Source of the DNA: an uncultured Aquiluna sp.
GTDB taxonomy: Bacteria; Actinomycetota; Actinomycetes; Actinomycetales; Microbacteriaceae
Direction: 5' to 3'
DNA length: 55,848 nt
NCBI GenBank assembly: GCA_913057795.1
Contig: CAJXOD010000006.1
Span: 1-55,848, forward strand
This document shows, one piece after another, positions 31,307 to 38,249 of this stretch. The notes below the pieces were generated by a model, which searched no databases, was not told the origin of the DNA, and saw nothing but the letters and a program-made list of their open reading frames with translations. The position numbers and the translations under genes were made by a program. Position 1 is the stretch's first letter, and each line of letters starts with the position of its first letter.

Positions 31307-32295
31307 GGGGTCAGCCCCGGAATACCACCGTGCTCACCTTTGCCTCCAGGGGCTCTCTTGTTGACGAGTGCACCTGACAGGGAGCTATAAGTATCTGGTC
31401 GTCGAGTGGCAAAGAAGGGGAACAGTTCTAACCAATCCCTCCGCTGATCTAAGTCGAGGTCAGCGACTAACACCTCATTGCCGAAACGGCCGGCTTGAGC
31501 CAGTATGCGTCCGTAGGGATCGACTATGAATGATGAACCGTAAAAATCCAATAAACCCTCGTTGCCCCATCGGTTTGGAACAACAATAAATAAACCGTTG
31601 GCAATCGCGTGACCGATAATGACCTGGCGCCAAAGTGGTTCGGTGTCAAACTCCGGATGGTCAGGTTCGGAGCCAATCGCGGTTGGGTAGCAAAGAATGT
31701 CCGCTCCTGCCAACGCATAAGCTCTTGCAACTTCGGGGAACCACTCATCCCAGCAAGTCGGTAGCCCAAGCTTTGGTTTTCCGACTAGGTCCATTTCGAA
31801 AACCGGGTAAGGATCATTGCCTTGACCCGGAGCGAAATACTTGTCTTCGAAATAGCCCTCGGTAACCGGAATGTGGAGCTTCGGTGTTGATCCCAGAAGC
31901 TCCCCATTTGACCCAACGATGATGGCTGTGTTCAGCCCTCTTCCATCAGTCAGACCCGCCTCTTGATAAAGCGACGCGTGAATAACGACGCCGTATTTTT
32001 TGGCCTGCTGTGAAACCAGGTTGAATGTCGGGCCTGACTCCAGCTGCTCGGCATTTCTGTTAGGCGCCCCCGTGGGCAATTGGTCGGCCGGATATCTTGA
32101 AAGCGTTAGCTCAGGAAGAAAAATTACCTGGGCGCCTGCGTCCACGGCAATCTCGATTGCCTCGAGAAGTGTCGCTGTGTGTGCCGCCGGGTCGACATTG
32201 TGGTTTATTTGGACGGCAGCGACCTTGATGATTGAGCGCTCAGGCTCTCGAACACGGCTGAGTGATTTCGGTGACGCAACCTGGGTTAGTTTCAC
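31303..32295 (-). CDS. aguB: Nitrilase-family amidase, probable N-carbamoylputrescine amidase
   Basis: A 330-aa carbon-nitrogen hydrolase with the full triad Glu62 (FLPELTLSRYP), Lys139 (PKLHIP) and Cys181 (LPTCWDEWFPE). The CWD.WFPE motif and the later GHAIANGLFIVVPNRWG stretch are typical of AguB, which hydrolyses N-carbamoylputrescine to putrescine, CO2 and ammonia. It lies two bases after the decarboxylase gene and overlaps aguA by four bases. A ~25-residue extra N-terminus precedes the usual start (IKVAAVQINH). Specificity is inferred from motif and context. Confidence 0.9.
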   Translation of the reverse strand: MKLTQVASPKSLSRVREPERSIIKVAAVQINHNVDPAAHTATLLEAIEIAVDAGAQVIFLPELTLSRYPADQLPTGAPNRNAEQLESGPTFNLVSQQAKKYGVVIHASLYQEAGLTDGRGLNTAIIVGSNGELLGSTPKLHIPVTEGYFEDKYFAPGQGNDPYPVFEMDLVGKPKLGLPTCWDEWFPEVARAYALAGADILCYPTAIGSEPDHPEFDTEPLWRQVIIGHAIANGLFIVVPNRWGNEGLLDFYGSSFIVDPYGRILAQAGRFGNEVLVADLDLDQRRDWLELFPFFATRRPDTYSSLSGALVNKRAPGGKGEHGGIPGLTP

Positions 32296-32297
32296 GG

Positions 32298-33656
32298 CTA
32301 ATCCATCGTGTCCAGGATTGCGACCAGGTCTTGATACCTGGTTGTTGGGTTGACTATTGCAAACCTCGTGTTTGGCTTCCCTAGGTGACTGGAGGGGACA
32401 ACGAATGCGAACTGGGATTCAAGTAGTTTTTTTGACCAGTCTTCATAATCGTTGGCATCCCAGCCGACTCTTTCGAACACCACGACTGAGAGCTGCGGGT
32501 TGCGCACCAGCTTGAGGTTGGGACGGGTAGAAATCTCAGCGCCAATTTTCTTTGCTAGGTCGACATTCGATTTGATTGCAGACCGGTAAGCAGCTACCCC
32601 GTAGGTTGCGAGTGAAAACCAGAGAGGCAAACCTCTAACTCTTCTGGTGAGATTGAACGCAAAATCCGACGGGTTCCAGTCATGATTCTTATTTAGAGTC
32701 TCTAAATATTCCCCGTGCTGGGTGTGCGTTTGTCGAGCAAGGTCAGGGTCGCGGTACACAAGAGCGCAAGCGTCAAAGGGTGCAAATAACCACTTGTGCG
32801 GGTCGACAATAAATGAGTCAGCTCTTTCTAATCCAAGGTAAAGAGGCTTCAGCTCCTCAACTAAGACTCCTGCCAAGCCGTAGGCCCCATCAACGTGGAA
32901 CCAAAGATCATTAGCGGCAGCGACATTCGCTAGTTCATCGAGCTTGTCAATAATGCCAAAATTAGTAGTGCCGCTTGTGCCGACCAGAGCAAAAGGAATC
33001 AGCCCTTGGTTCTTGGCTTCTTGAATTGCAGATTCGGCGGCGTCGCCGGTTAACGAGCCAGTCTGGCTTGCGTCAGCAGAAATGACCGTTACGCCCATTA
33101 CTTTTCCAACGGACTTGACTGATGAATGCGCCTCGGAGCTGCAGATTATTGCCCAATTTTGACGGCCGTGCTTGGCTTCTGCGACATCGCGCGCGACGAC
33201 AAGAGCGGACAGGTTCCCTAGTGTGCCGCCTTGAACAAATACTCCGCCGGCTCCCTTTGGAAGCCCCGCTTCGCGAGCTAGAAATTCGAGGACTTGATTC
33301 TCTGCAAAAACAGCCCCAGCACCTTCGGTCCATGAGCCACCGTAGATAGAGCTTGCGGAAACTACCAGATCAAAAAGAGTCGCGGCCTCCGTGGGCGCAG
33401 CAGGAATGAACGAGAGGAAATTCGGGTGATCCGTGGAGATGGTTGCTGGGGCTAAAACCTCTTCGAAGATTGATAGGGCTTTCTGTCCACCGATGCCAGC
33501 CTCGCTTATTGTGATCCCTGCGTGCGTCTCCAGCTCGCTTCTTGAGCGCGGTCCGTCAAGAGGAACCGGGTCCATAGCCATGCGCTCGGCCGCATACTTA
33601 TAGATGGCCTCGCGGAGTTCGCTGTCTGCTCCTGCTTGATGCATTGACTCAGTCAT
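32298..33656 (-). CDS. PLP-dependent group II decarboxylase
   Basis: A 452-aa fold-type I enzyme of the aromatic amino acid/glutamate/diaminobutyrate decarboxylase group. The cofactor Lys is K288 in SFIVDPHKWLF; Asp256 in WFHVDGAYG would contact the pyridine N; GGTLGNLSAL is the phosphate-binding region. ATG 33656 is chosen because GGGAGGG lies six bases upstream; the open frame to 33833 would overlap the lrp gene. Group II members decarboxylate aromatic amino acids, glutamate, aspartate or diaminobutyrate, not normally arginine, so its substrate in this agmatine operon is open. It is first in the operon with aguB, aguA and the importer. Confidence 0.88.
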   Translation of the reverse strand: MTESMHQAGADSELREAIYKYAAERMAMDPVPLDGPRSRSELETHAGITISEAGIGGQKALSIFEEVLAPATISTDHPNFLSFIPAAPTEAATLFDLVVSASSIYGGSWTEGAGAVFAENQVLEFLAREAGLPKGAGGVFVQGGTLGNLSALVVARDVAEAKHGRQNWAIICSSEAHSSVKSVGKVMGVTVISADASQTGSLTGDAAESAIQEAKNQGLIPFALVGTSGTTNFGIIDKLDELANVAAANDLWFHVDGAYGLAGVLVEELKPLYLGLERADSFIVDPHKWLFAPFDACALVYRDPDLARQTHTQHGEYLETLNKNHDWNPSDFAFNLTRRVRGLPLWFSLATYGVAAYRSAIKSNVDLAKKIGAEISTRPNLKLVRNPQLSVVVFERVGWDANDYEDWSKKLLESQFAFVVPSSHLGKPNTRFAIVNPTTRYQDLVAILDTMD

Positions 33657-33681
33657 TTTGACCCTCCCGATAGGCCCAACT

Positions 33682-34164
33682 CTAGCTAATTGGGCCCTTG
33701 TGAAAATGGTCGAAGACGATGTTGGTTCTGGTGGTTGCCACTGATGCGTTATTACTGAGTTGGTCCAGCACAAACTCTCTGGCTGCGTCTGAATCTGCGA
33801 CCGCGATGTGCACAATGAAATCCTCTGCACCACCGAGGAAGAACACTTGAATCACCTGTGGGTGCTCACGCATTGCAGTCATGAAACTGGCAAGATTTGC
33901 TCTCGCTCCTGCTCGAAGTGACACTGAGATCAGAGCCTGTAGTTCCAATCCAAGAGCCTCTGGGGCTATGTCGGCGGCAAAAGATCTAATCACCTTGCGC
34001 TGAACCAGATTGCGAACTCTACCAAGGCAGGTCGAGGCAGCTATGCCAACTTGATTCGCTAGATCAGCATTAGAAATACGGCCATTTTTGCCGAGTATGG
34101 AAAGAATCGAGCGGTCGATTTCGTCGACCTCGTCGTTGACGCGAATATTCTGCGGCTTGAGCAT
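33682..34164 (-). CDS. Lrp/AsnC family transcriptional regulator
   Basis: A 160-aa regulator with an N-terminal helix-turn-helix (DEIDRSILSILGKNGRISNADLANQVGIAASTCLGRVRNL) and a C-terminal RAM/AsnC ligand domain ending FVLDQLSNNASVATTRTNIVF. ATG 34164 has GAGG eight bases upstream; ATG 34185 is in frame but lacks a ribosome site. It is divergent from alanine dehydrogenase and 25 bases upstream of the decarboxylase operon on its own strand. By analogy with AldR next to ald in other actinobacteria, it probably controls ald in response to an amino acid, and may co-regulate the agmatine operon. Confidence 0.92.
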   Translation of the reverse strand: MLKPQNIRVNDEVDEIDRSILSILGKNGRISNADLANQVGIAASTCLGRVRNLVQRKVIRSFAADIAPEALGLELQALISVSLRAGARANLASFMTAMREHPQVIQVFFLGGAEDFIVHIAVADSDAAREFVLDQLSNNASVATTRTNIVFDHFHKGPIS

Positions 34165-34287
34165 TTCAAAAACCTCATTTTTCATTAGATATCGTGCATT
34201 TTCCTGTAATAAGTGAAGATTCTTCGTATTTTATCCGCCTAAGCGAATTATTTGCAAGAATTCAGGTCACTTGCTCAAGGAGAATAA
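34165..34287. promoter_or_regulatory. Divergent lrp/ald control region
   Basis: The ~120 bases hold promoters for lrp (-) and ald (+). Inverted arms GCAAG (34254-34258) and CTTGC (34270-34274) lie just before the ald ribosome site AAGGAG. CCGCCTAAGCGAATT and GAAGATTCTTC are further partly symmetric sequences. Lrp proteins bind degenerate AT-rich palindromes, so this is the natural operator zone, but no exact site can be fixed. Confidence 0.45.
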
Positions 34288-35403
34288 ATGTTAGTTGGCG
34301 TCCCCAAGGAAATTAAGAACAACGAATTTCGAGTCGCGCTCACGCCCGCCGGTGTTCATGAATTAGTGACGCGCGGCCATGAGGTCTTAATCCAGTCAAG
34401 TGCGGGTGAGGGCTCGGGCTTTCGGGACGACGATTACGAAAAAGCCGGTGCGACCATTACAGCAACTGCCGAAGAGGTTTGGTCCAAGGCCGAATTGCTT
34501 TGCAAGGTCAAAGAGCCGATAGCTATGGAGTATCCGCTGATGCGTAAAGGGCAAGTGCTTTTCACTTATCTGCACTTAGCGGCTTCTAGGGAATGTACAG
34601 ATGCTCTTATCCAGTCCGGGACCACGGCAATCGCCTACGAGACTGTTCAGCTGGAAAACCGTTCGCTTCCTTTGTTGCAACCGATGAGTGAGGTTGCAGG
34701 CAGGCTCTCGGCGCAGATTGGTGCTTACCAGCTGATGAAGACCAACGGCGGTGCCGGGGTTCTCATGGGCGGAGTTCCTGGAACACCGCGTGCGAAGGTC
34801 GTAGTAATCGGTGGAGGAGTCGCCGGTACCGAAGCGGCCCTTGTTGCCAATGGCATGGGCGCAGATGTGACTGTTATCGACCTGTCGCTTCCAAGGCTCA
34901 GGGAGATTGACGAGCGTTTCAATTCCGAGGTGCAAACCAGAGCTTCGACCTCCTACGAGATTGCCGAGCAACTAAAGGATGCAGATTTGGTGATCGGTTC
35001 GGTTCTTATTCCGGGTGAGCGAGCTCCAAAATTAGTGACAGACAAAATGGTGAGTGAGATGAAGTCCGGAGCTGTACTTGTTGACATCGCGATTGATCAG
35101 GGCGGTTGCTTCGAGCACTCCAGGCCAACTACCCACGATGAACCGACCTTCCAGGTTCACCAAACTATTTATTACTGCGTTGCAAACATGCCGGGCGCGG
35201 TGCCTTCGACTTCGACGCGGGCACTAACCAACGCCACCTTGCCGTATGTGCTGCAGTTGGCAACGAGAGGCTGGAAGGCCGCCCTAAAAAATGATGCCGC
35301 TTTAGCTTTAGGCCTAAACGTGCATGAGGGAATGATCACCCACCCTGCCGTCGCACAAGCTTTTCCAGAATTGAACTATGTGGATACTCAAGAATTGATT
35401 TAG
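34288..35403 (+). CDS. ald: Alanine dehydrogenase
   Basis: A 371-aa NAD-dependent enzyme that interconverts alanine and pyruvate plus ammonia. The N-terminus MLVGVPKEIKNNEFRVALTP, the catalytic-Lys region (LLCKVKEP), catalytic His in YLHLAA, and the Rossmann loop VVVIGGGVAGTEAALVANGMGA are all present, and length equals the family norm. AAGGAG lies seven bases before ATG 34288. It is divergent from an Lrp regulator, the classic Ald/AldR arrangement. It could assimilate or release the ammonia handled by the neighbouring agmatine pathway. Confidence 0.97.
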   Translation: MLVGVPKEIKNNEFRVALTPAGVHELVTRGHEVLIQSSAGEGSGFRDDDYEKAGATITATAEEVWSKAELLCKVKEPIAMEYPLMRKGQVLFTYLHLAASRECTDALIQSGTTAIAYETVQLENRSLPLLQPMSEVAGRLSAQIGAYQLMKTNGGAGVLMGGVPGTPRAKVVVIGGGVAGTEAALVANGMGADVTVIDLSLPRLREIDERFNSEVQTRASTSYEIAEQLKDADLVIGSVLIPGERAPKLVTDKMVSEMKSGAVLVDIAIDQGGCFEHSRPTTHDEPTFQVHQTIYYCVANMPGAVPSTSTRALTNATLPYVLQLATRGWKAALKNDAALALGLNVHEGMITHPAVAQAFPELNYVDTQELI

Positions 35404-35452
35404 AGAAATTCTCTTTTCGACTCACTCAAGAGCTAGTCGCAAACGAGAGTAG

Positions 35453-35680
35453 CTACTTCTTTTTTCGCTTTAGAACGGTGGTTATTAGAACGCCTGCGAC
35501 AGTCACACCAATCAGCGCATAGAGCGCGATAGTTCTCTGGTTTGCTATTTCTTCGCAGGAGGACCACCCCGCGACCTGAACATCCGGAGTACATGTCGTC
35601 GGGTCAAAAAATCCAATCAACCAGGCCAAAATCCCGATGCCAGCTATCGTCGCCAACATGGCGATTGAATTGTTTTTCAA
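35453..35680 (-). CDS. Small membrane protein of unknown function
   Basis: A 75-aa protein with two helices (residues ~7-25 and ~50-68), a short loop containing two Cys residues (PTTCTPDVQ...SSCEEIA) and a basic tail KRKKK. The loop is probably outside, where the cysteines could form a disulfide; thioredoxin is directly upstream (nine bases), but the link is speculative. Start TTG 35680 has no obvious ribosome site, so the gene is moderately supported. Converges with ald at 49 bases. Confidence 0.55.
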   Translation of the reverse strand: MKNNSIAMLATIAGIGILAWLIGFFDPTTCTPDVQVAGWSSCEEIANQRTIALYALIGVTVAGVLITTVLKRKKK

Positions 35681-35689
35681 GTTTGTTTG

Positions 35690-36067
35690 CTAGCTTGCTT
35701 CGGGATCAGATTGCTGCTTTGCGATTTCCGCGTGGACGTCAGCCATGTTGAGGCCCTGAACCTTATCAATCAACTCGTTCAGTGCCGGAGCCGGCAGTGC
35801 GCCTGCTTGGCTGAAGAGCAAAATGCCGTCTCGGAAAATCATCAGTGTTGGGATCGAGGAGATTCCAGCCATGCCGGAAAGTTCTTGTTCTGCCTCGGTG
35901 TCGACCTTGGCGAAGGTGATTTCTGGGTGGCCATTGGAGGCCTCCTCGAAAATTGGACCAAAGGTTTTACAAGGGCCGCACCATTCGGCCCAAAAGTCGA
36001 CAAGCGTGATGCCGTCACTGTTTACTGTTGCTTCGAAATCCGCTTGGACCAAGTTTATTGTTGCCAA
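35690..36067 (-). CDS. trxA: Thioredoxin
   Basis: A 125-aa thiol-disulfide oxidoreductase with the WCGPC active site at residues 29-33 (DFWAEWCGPCK) and cis-Pro in SSIPTLMIF. TTG 36067 is preferred because AAAGGTGG sits nine bases upstream and the resulting start MATINLVQADF matches thioredoxins; TTG 36076 lies directly on the ribosome site. About 18 extra residues follow the usual C-terminus. It starts one base after the EamA gene stop, so both are on one transcript. Confidence 0.92.
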   Translation of the reverse strand: MATINLVQADFEATVNSDGITLVDFWAEWCGPCKTFGPIFEEASNGHPEITFAKVDTEAEQELSGMAGISSIPTLMIFRDGILLFSQAGALPAPALNELIDKVQGLNMADVHAEIAKQQSDPEAS

Positions 36068-36068
36068 T

Positions 36069-37007
36069 CTAATCAACCACCTTTACTACTCTTTGCCGCT
36101 TGGACGTCTGTGCCAAAACGATACCTACAATAACCACCATACCCCCGAGGGCCTGGGTCAGGCTAATCAGCTCCCCAAGCCAGAGTAAGGCGAACATTGC
36201 GGCCAGAATCGTCTCCGATGTAGCCACTACACCCACCAAAGTCGCCCCGAGGTGACGTAGCGCAAGAAAAGTAAAAGCCATGGGCAGGAAGCTTCCGGCC
36301 ACCCCAAGCAAGAGGAGCATTACCCACAACGGAACTGTTATTCCAGAGAGGTTTCCGCTCAGGTCTAGGCCGTCGGTCAGACCTCCGTAGTCAAATTCGT
36401 TCAGCCTTGAAAAGGGCAGGTAAAGCAGAGTGGCAATACCCATTCCATAAGCCATGGTGACGTTTGTGGGCAAGTGTCGCTGAATTCGCTCCCCGACTAT
36501 CAGGTGAGTGGTTAGCGAGGCGGCAGCGCCAAGCGCATAAATAATCCCTAGACCACTAAGTTGACTATCCCAAATTTGCGCAACGACGGCCAAGCCGCCA
36601 AGCACTAGCGCAGCTCCAAACCAAATCTGTTTTTTTACTCGCTCCTTGAAAAAAAGCAAAGCAATTATTGGCACCCAAAGGACGGCGGTGTACTCGATTA
36701 GTAGTGCGATTCCAACTGGCAGGAGTACCACCGCTTGTGAGTAGGCCCACTGAAGAGTTCCCACTCCCACGATTCCTAAAAGTAGAAGTCTCGGGATGAG
36801 CCGCTTTTCTACTCGCAGATCGGAACGGTTTGCAATTAGAGCCCAGGCGAGAGCAATTAAGCCTGCGGTAATCGACCGAACTAGAACGGCTTGTTCAGGG
36901 GTAATACCCGATTGGATTATCACTTTGGTGGTGGAGGCATTGAGACCAAATAGGATTGCGGCACTGGCCGCGTAAAGCACGCCAAGCGTAGGGTGTTTTT
37001 GAGTCAA
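36069..37007 (-). CDS. EamA/DMT family transporter
   Basis: A 312-aa membrane protein of ten helices in two EamA repeats. The first repeat starts TLGVLYAASAAILFGLNASTTK and includes AVVLLPVGIALLIEYTAVLWVPIIALLFF; the second begins LGIIYALGAAASLTTHLIVGE and ends ETILAAMFALLWLGELISLTQALGGMVVIVG. RhtA-like exporters of threonine, homoserine or purines look alike, but the substrate is not predictable. Start TTG 37007 is tentative. Confidence 0.88.
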   Translation of the reverse strand: MTQKHPTLGVLYAASAAILFGLNASTTKVIIQSGITPEQAVLVRSITAGLIALAWALIANRSDLRVEKRLIPRLLLLGIVGVGTLQWAYSQAVVLLPVGIALLIEYTAVLWVPIIALLFFKERVKKQIWFGAALVLGGLAVVAQIWDSQLSGLGIIYALGAAASLTTHLIVGERIQRHLPTNVTMAYGMGIATLLYLPFSRLNEFDYGGLTDGLDLSGNLSGITVPLWVMLLLLGVAGSFLPMAFTFLALRHLGATLVGVVATSETILAAMFALLWLGELISLTQALGGMVVIVGIVLAQTSKRQRVVKVVD

Positions 37008-37036
37008 TTAGGCTTGTGCCGTACCTTTCAAAATGC

Positions 37037-37055
37037 CAATTGGGAATCAATTGGG
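37037..37055. repeat. Direct repeat CAATTGGG in the EamA/msrA divergent region
   Basis: Two copies of CAATTGGG (37037-37044 and 37048-37055) are spaced 11 bases start to start, one helical turn, within the 72-base divergent gap. Each contains palindromic CAATTG. They could form a tandem operator or simply be chance. Confidence 0.4.
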
Positions 37056-37079
37056 TAACCATCTAAGTTTAGGAACATT

Positions 37080-37601
37080 ATGGAAACTTTTGTACTTGCC
37101 GGTGGGTGTTTTTGGTGCCTAGATTCAGCTTATGTCCAATTCCGTGGTGTGGGAGAGGTGACCTGCGGCTATACGGGCGGCCACAAGCCCAATCCGAGCT
37201 ATGAAGATATTTGCAATGGCAATACTGGCCACGCTGAAGTCGTGAATGTCACTTTCGATCCCGATGAGATTTCCTCCGAGCAAATACTAGATATATTTTT
37301 CACCTTGCATGATCCAACTCAGCTGAATCGCCAGGGAGCTGACGTTGGTGATCAGTATCGATCGGCGATGTTTTATTCGAGCGAAGCCCAAAAGCAAATT
37401 TTTAGCGATGCTGTTGAAAGAGCCAAAGAAATTTGGGGTCAAAACGTCGTGACCGAAGTCACTCCTTTAGCCGAAAACTTCGAGGCCGAGGACTACCACC
37501 AAGATTATTTCGACAAGAATCCCAATCAGGGCTATTGCCTTGCCGTAGTGGCTCCAAAGGTCTCAAAGGTCAGAGCGAAGTTCACAAGTCTTCTTCGATA
37601 A
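37080..37601 (+). CDS. msrA: Peptide methionine sulfoxide reductase A
   Basis: A 173-aa repair enzyme that reduces methionine-S-sulfoxide. The catalytic motif GGCFWC (Cys10) is right at the N-terminus, followed by GYTGGH, NGNTGHAEVV and the FF.LHDPTQLNRQG.D.G.QYRS block. The C-terminal EDYHQDYF segment is standard. It is divergent from the EamA gene. Transcription by an oxidative stress response is plausible but not shown here. Confidence 0.96.
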   Translation: METFVLAGGCFWCLDSAYVQFRGVGEVTCGYTGGHKPNPSYEDICNGNTGHAEVVNVTFDPDEISSEQILDIFFTLHDPTQLNRQGADVGDQYRSAMFYSSEAQKQIFSDAVERAKEIWGQNVVTEVTPLAENFEAEDYHQDYFDKNPNQGYCLAVVAPKVSKVRAKFTSLLR

Positions 37602-37686
37602 CGAGTTTTCCACAGATTTGTTTCTGCACCACAATCCTGATTGACAACTTGCCAAACTTTCCAGAATCACAAGGAAAGGCTCATAC

Positions 37687-38091
37687 ATGGCAGAAACTTA
37701 TACGGCAGTCGGTCTGGTCGCCACCACTCCTAGAAACATAGTCACATCCGAGGGGCTCTCGGTCACTTCATTTCGCTTGGCGTCCGGCAGTCGACGGTTC
37801 GATAAAGACTCGGGTGCATGGGCTGACGGTGACACTAATTGGTTCACTGTCGTGGCATTTAGGCAACTTGCCGTCAACGCAAACGAATCGATTTCCAAAG
37901 GTGATCGAATCCTAGTCAGCGGTCGAATAAAGGTGCGCGATTGGGATAACGGCGAACGCACCGGAACGACAGTGGAGATTGAGGCGGATTGTCTTGGGCA
38001 CGACCTTTTGTTTGGCACCAGCACATTCGAAAGGGCTGCACGTCAAGACCAGCAAACTGAAGATTCGGACTCTACGCTCCAGCCCGCCTAG
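37687..38091 (+). CDS. Single-stranded DNA-binding protein, short paralogue
   Basis: A 134-aa OB-fold protein of the SSB family (YTAVGLVATTPRNI, TSFRLASGSRRFD, NWFTVVAFRQLAVNANESISKGDRILVSGRIKVRDW). It lacks the glycine-rich linker and the acidic DDxIPF-type tail that recruits replication proteins, ending ...SDSTLQPA. It is thus probably not the replicative SSB but a paralogue like the one encoded next to ettA in mycobacteria, perhaps for repair or DNA uptake. A structured non-coding stretch separates it from ettA. Confidence 0.88.
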   Translation: MAETYTAVGLVATTPRNIVTSEGLSVTSFRLASGSRRFDKDSGAWADGDTNWFTVVAFRQLAVNANESISKGDRILVSGRIKVRDWDNGERTGTTVEIEADCLGHDLLFGTSTFERAARQDQQTEDSDSTLQPA

Positions 38092-38099
38092 AGTTCGAT

Positions 38100-38219
38100 G
38101 GGTCTGGCGCCCCCCAAACTCCAGACCCGAACCCCTCTTCGTCACTTGCAATTTCAAAGGGCAATGCGCCTTTTAGCACTGGGATAAACTTTTCCCAGAG
38201 CAAACGACGAAGAGGGGTT
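38100..38219 (+). promoter_or_regulatory. Candidate structured RNA / leader upstream of ettA
   Basis: Four helices can be drawn in this 120-base stretch. P1 is an 8-bp hairpin GGGTCTGG/CCAGACCC (38100-38107/38121-38128) with a loop containing six consecutive C. P2 is a 14-bp perfect closing helix (38130-38143/38206-38219), extended past a 2x2 AC/AC internal loop by TTGC/GCAA (38146-38149/38200-38203). Inside P2 are hairpin P3 AAAGG/CCTTT (38156-38160/38169-38173) and hairpin P4 CTGGGA/TCCCAG (38179-38184/38193-38198). This gives a three-way junction 30 bases before the ettA start. No T-run follows. It may be a cis-regulatory leader or an independent small RNA; I match it to no named family. 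Confidence 0.55.
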
Positions 38220-38249
38220 TCCCTCTTCCAAATTGGATGGGCAATTTTC

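Noticed and set aside
33657-33833. N-terminal extension of the PLP decarboxylase
   Set aside because: It would overlap the lrp gene, has no family similarity, and ATG 33656 has an excellent ribosome site.
34231-34246. CGCCTAAGCG as a second ClgR site in the lrp/ald region
   Set aside because: It is one base shorter than the required spacing, and neither neighbour is a known ClgR target.
38100-38128. The C6-loop hairpin as a member of the actinobacterial 6C RNA family
   Set aside because: 6C RNAs have two neighbouring hairpins with C-rich loops; only one is seen here and the rest of the fold differs.
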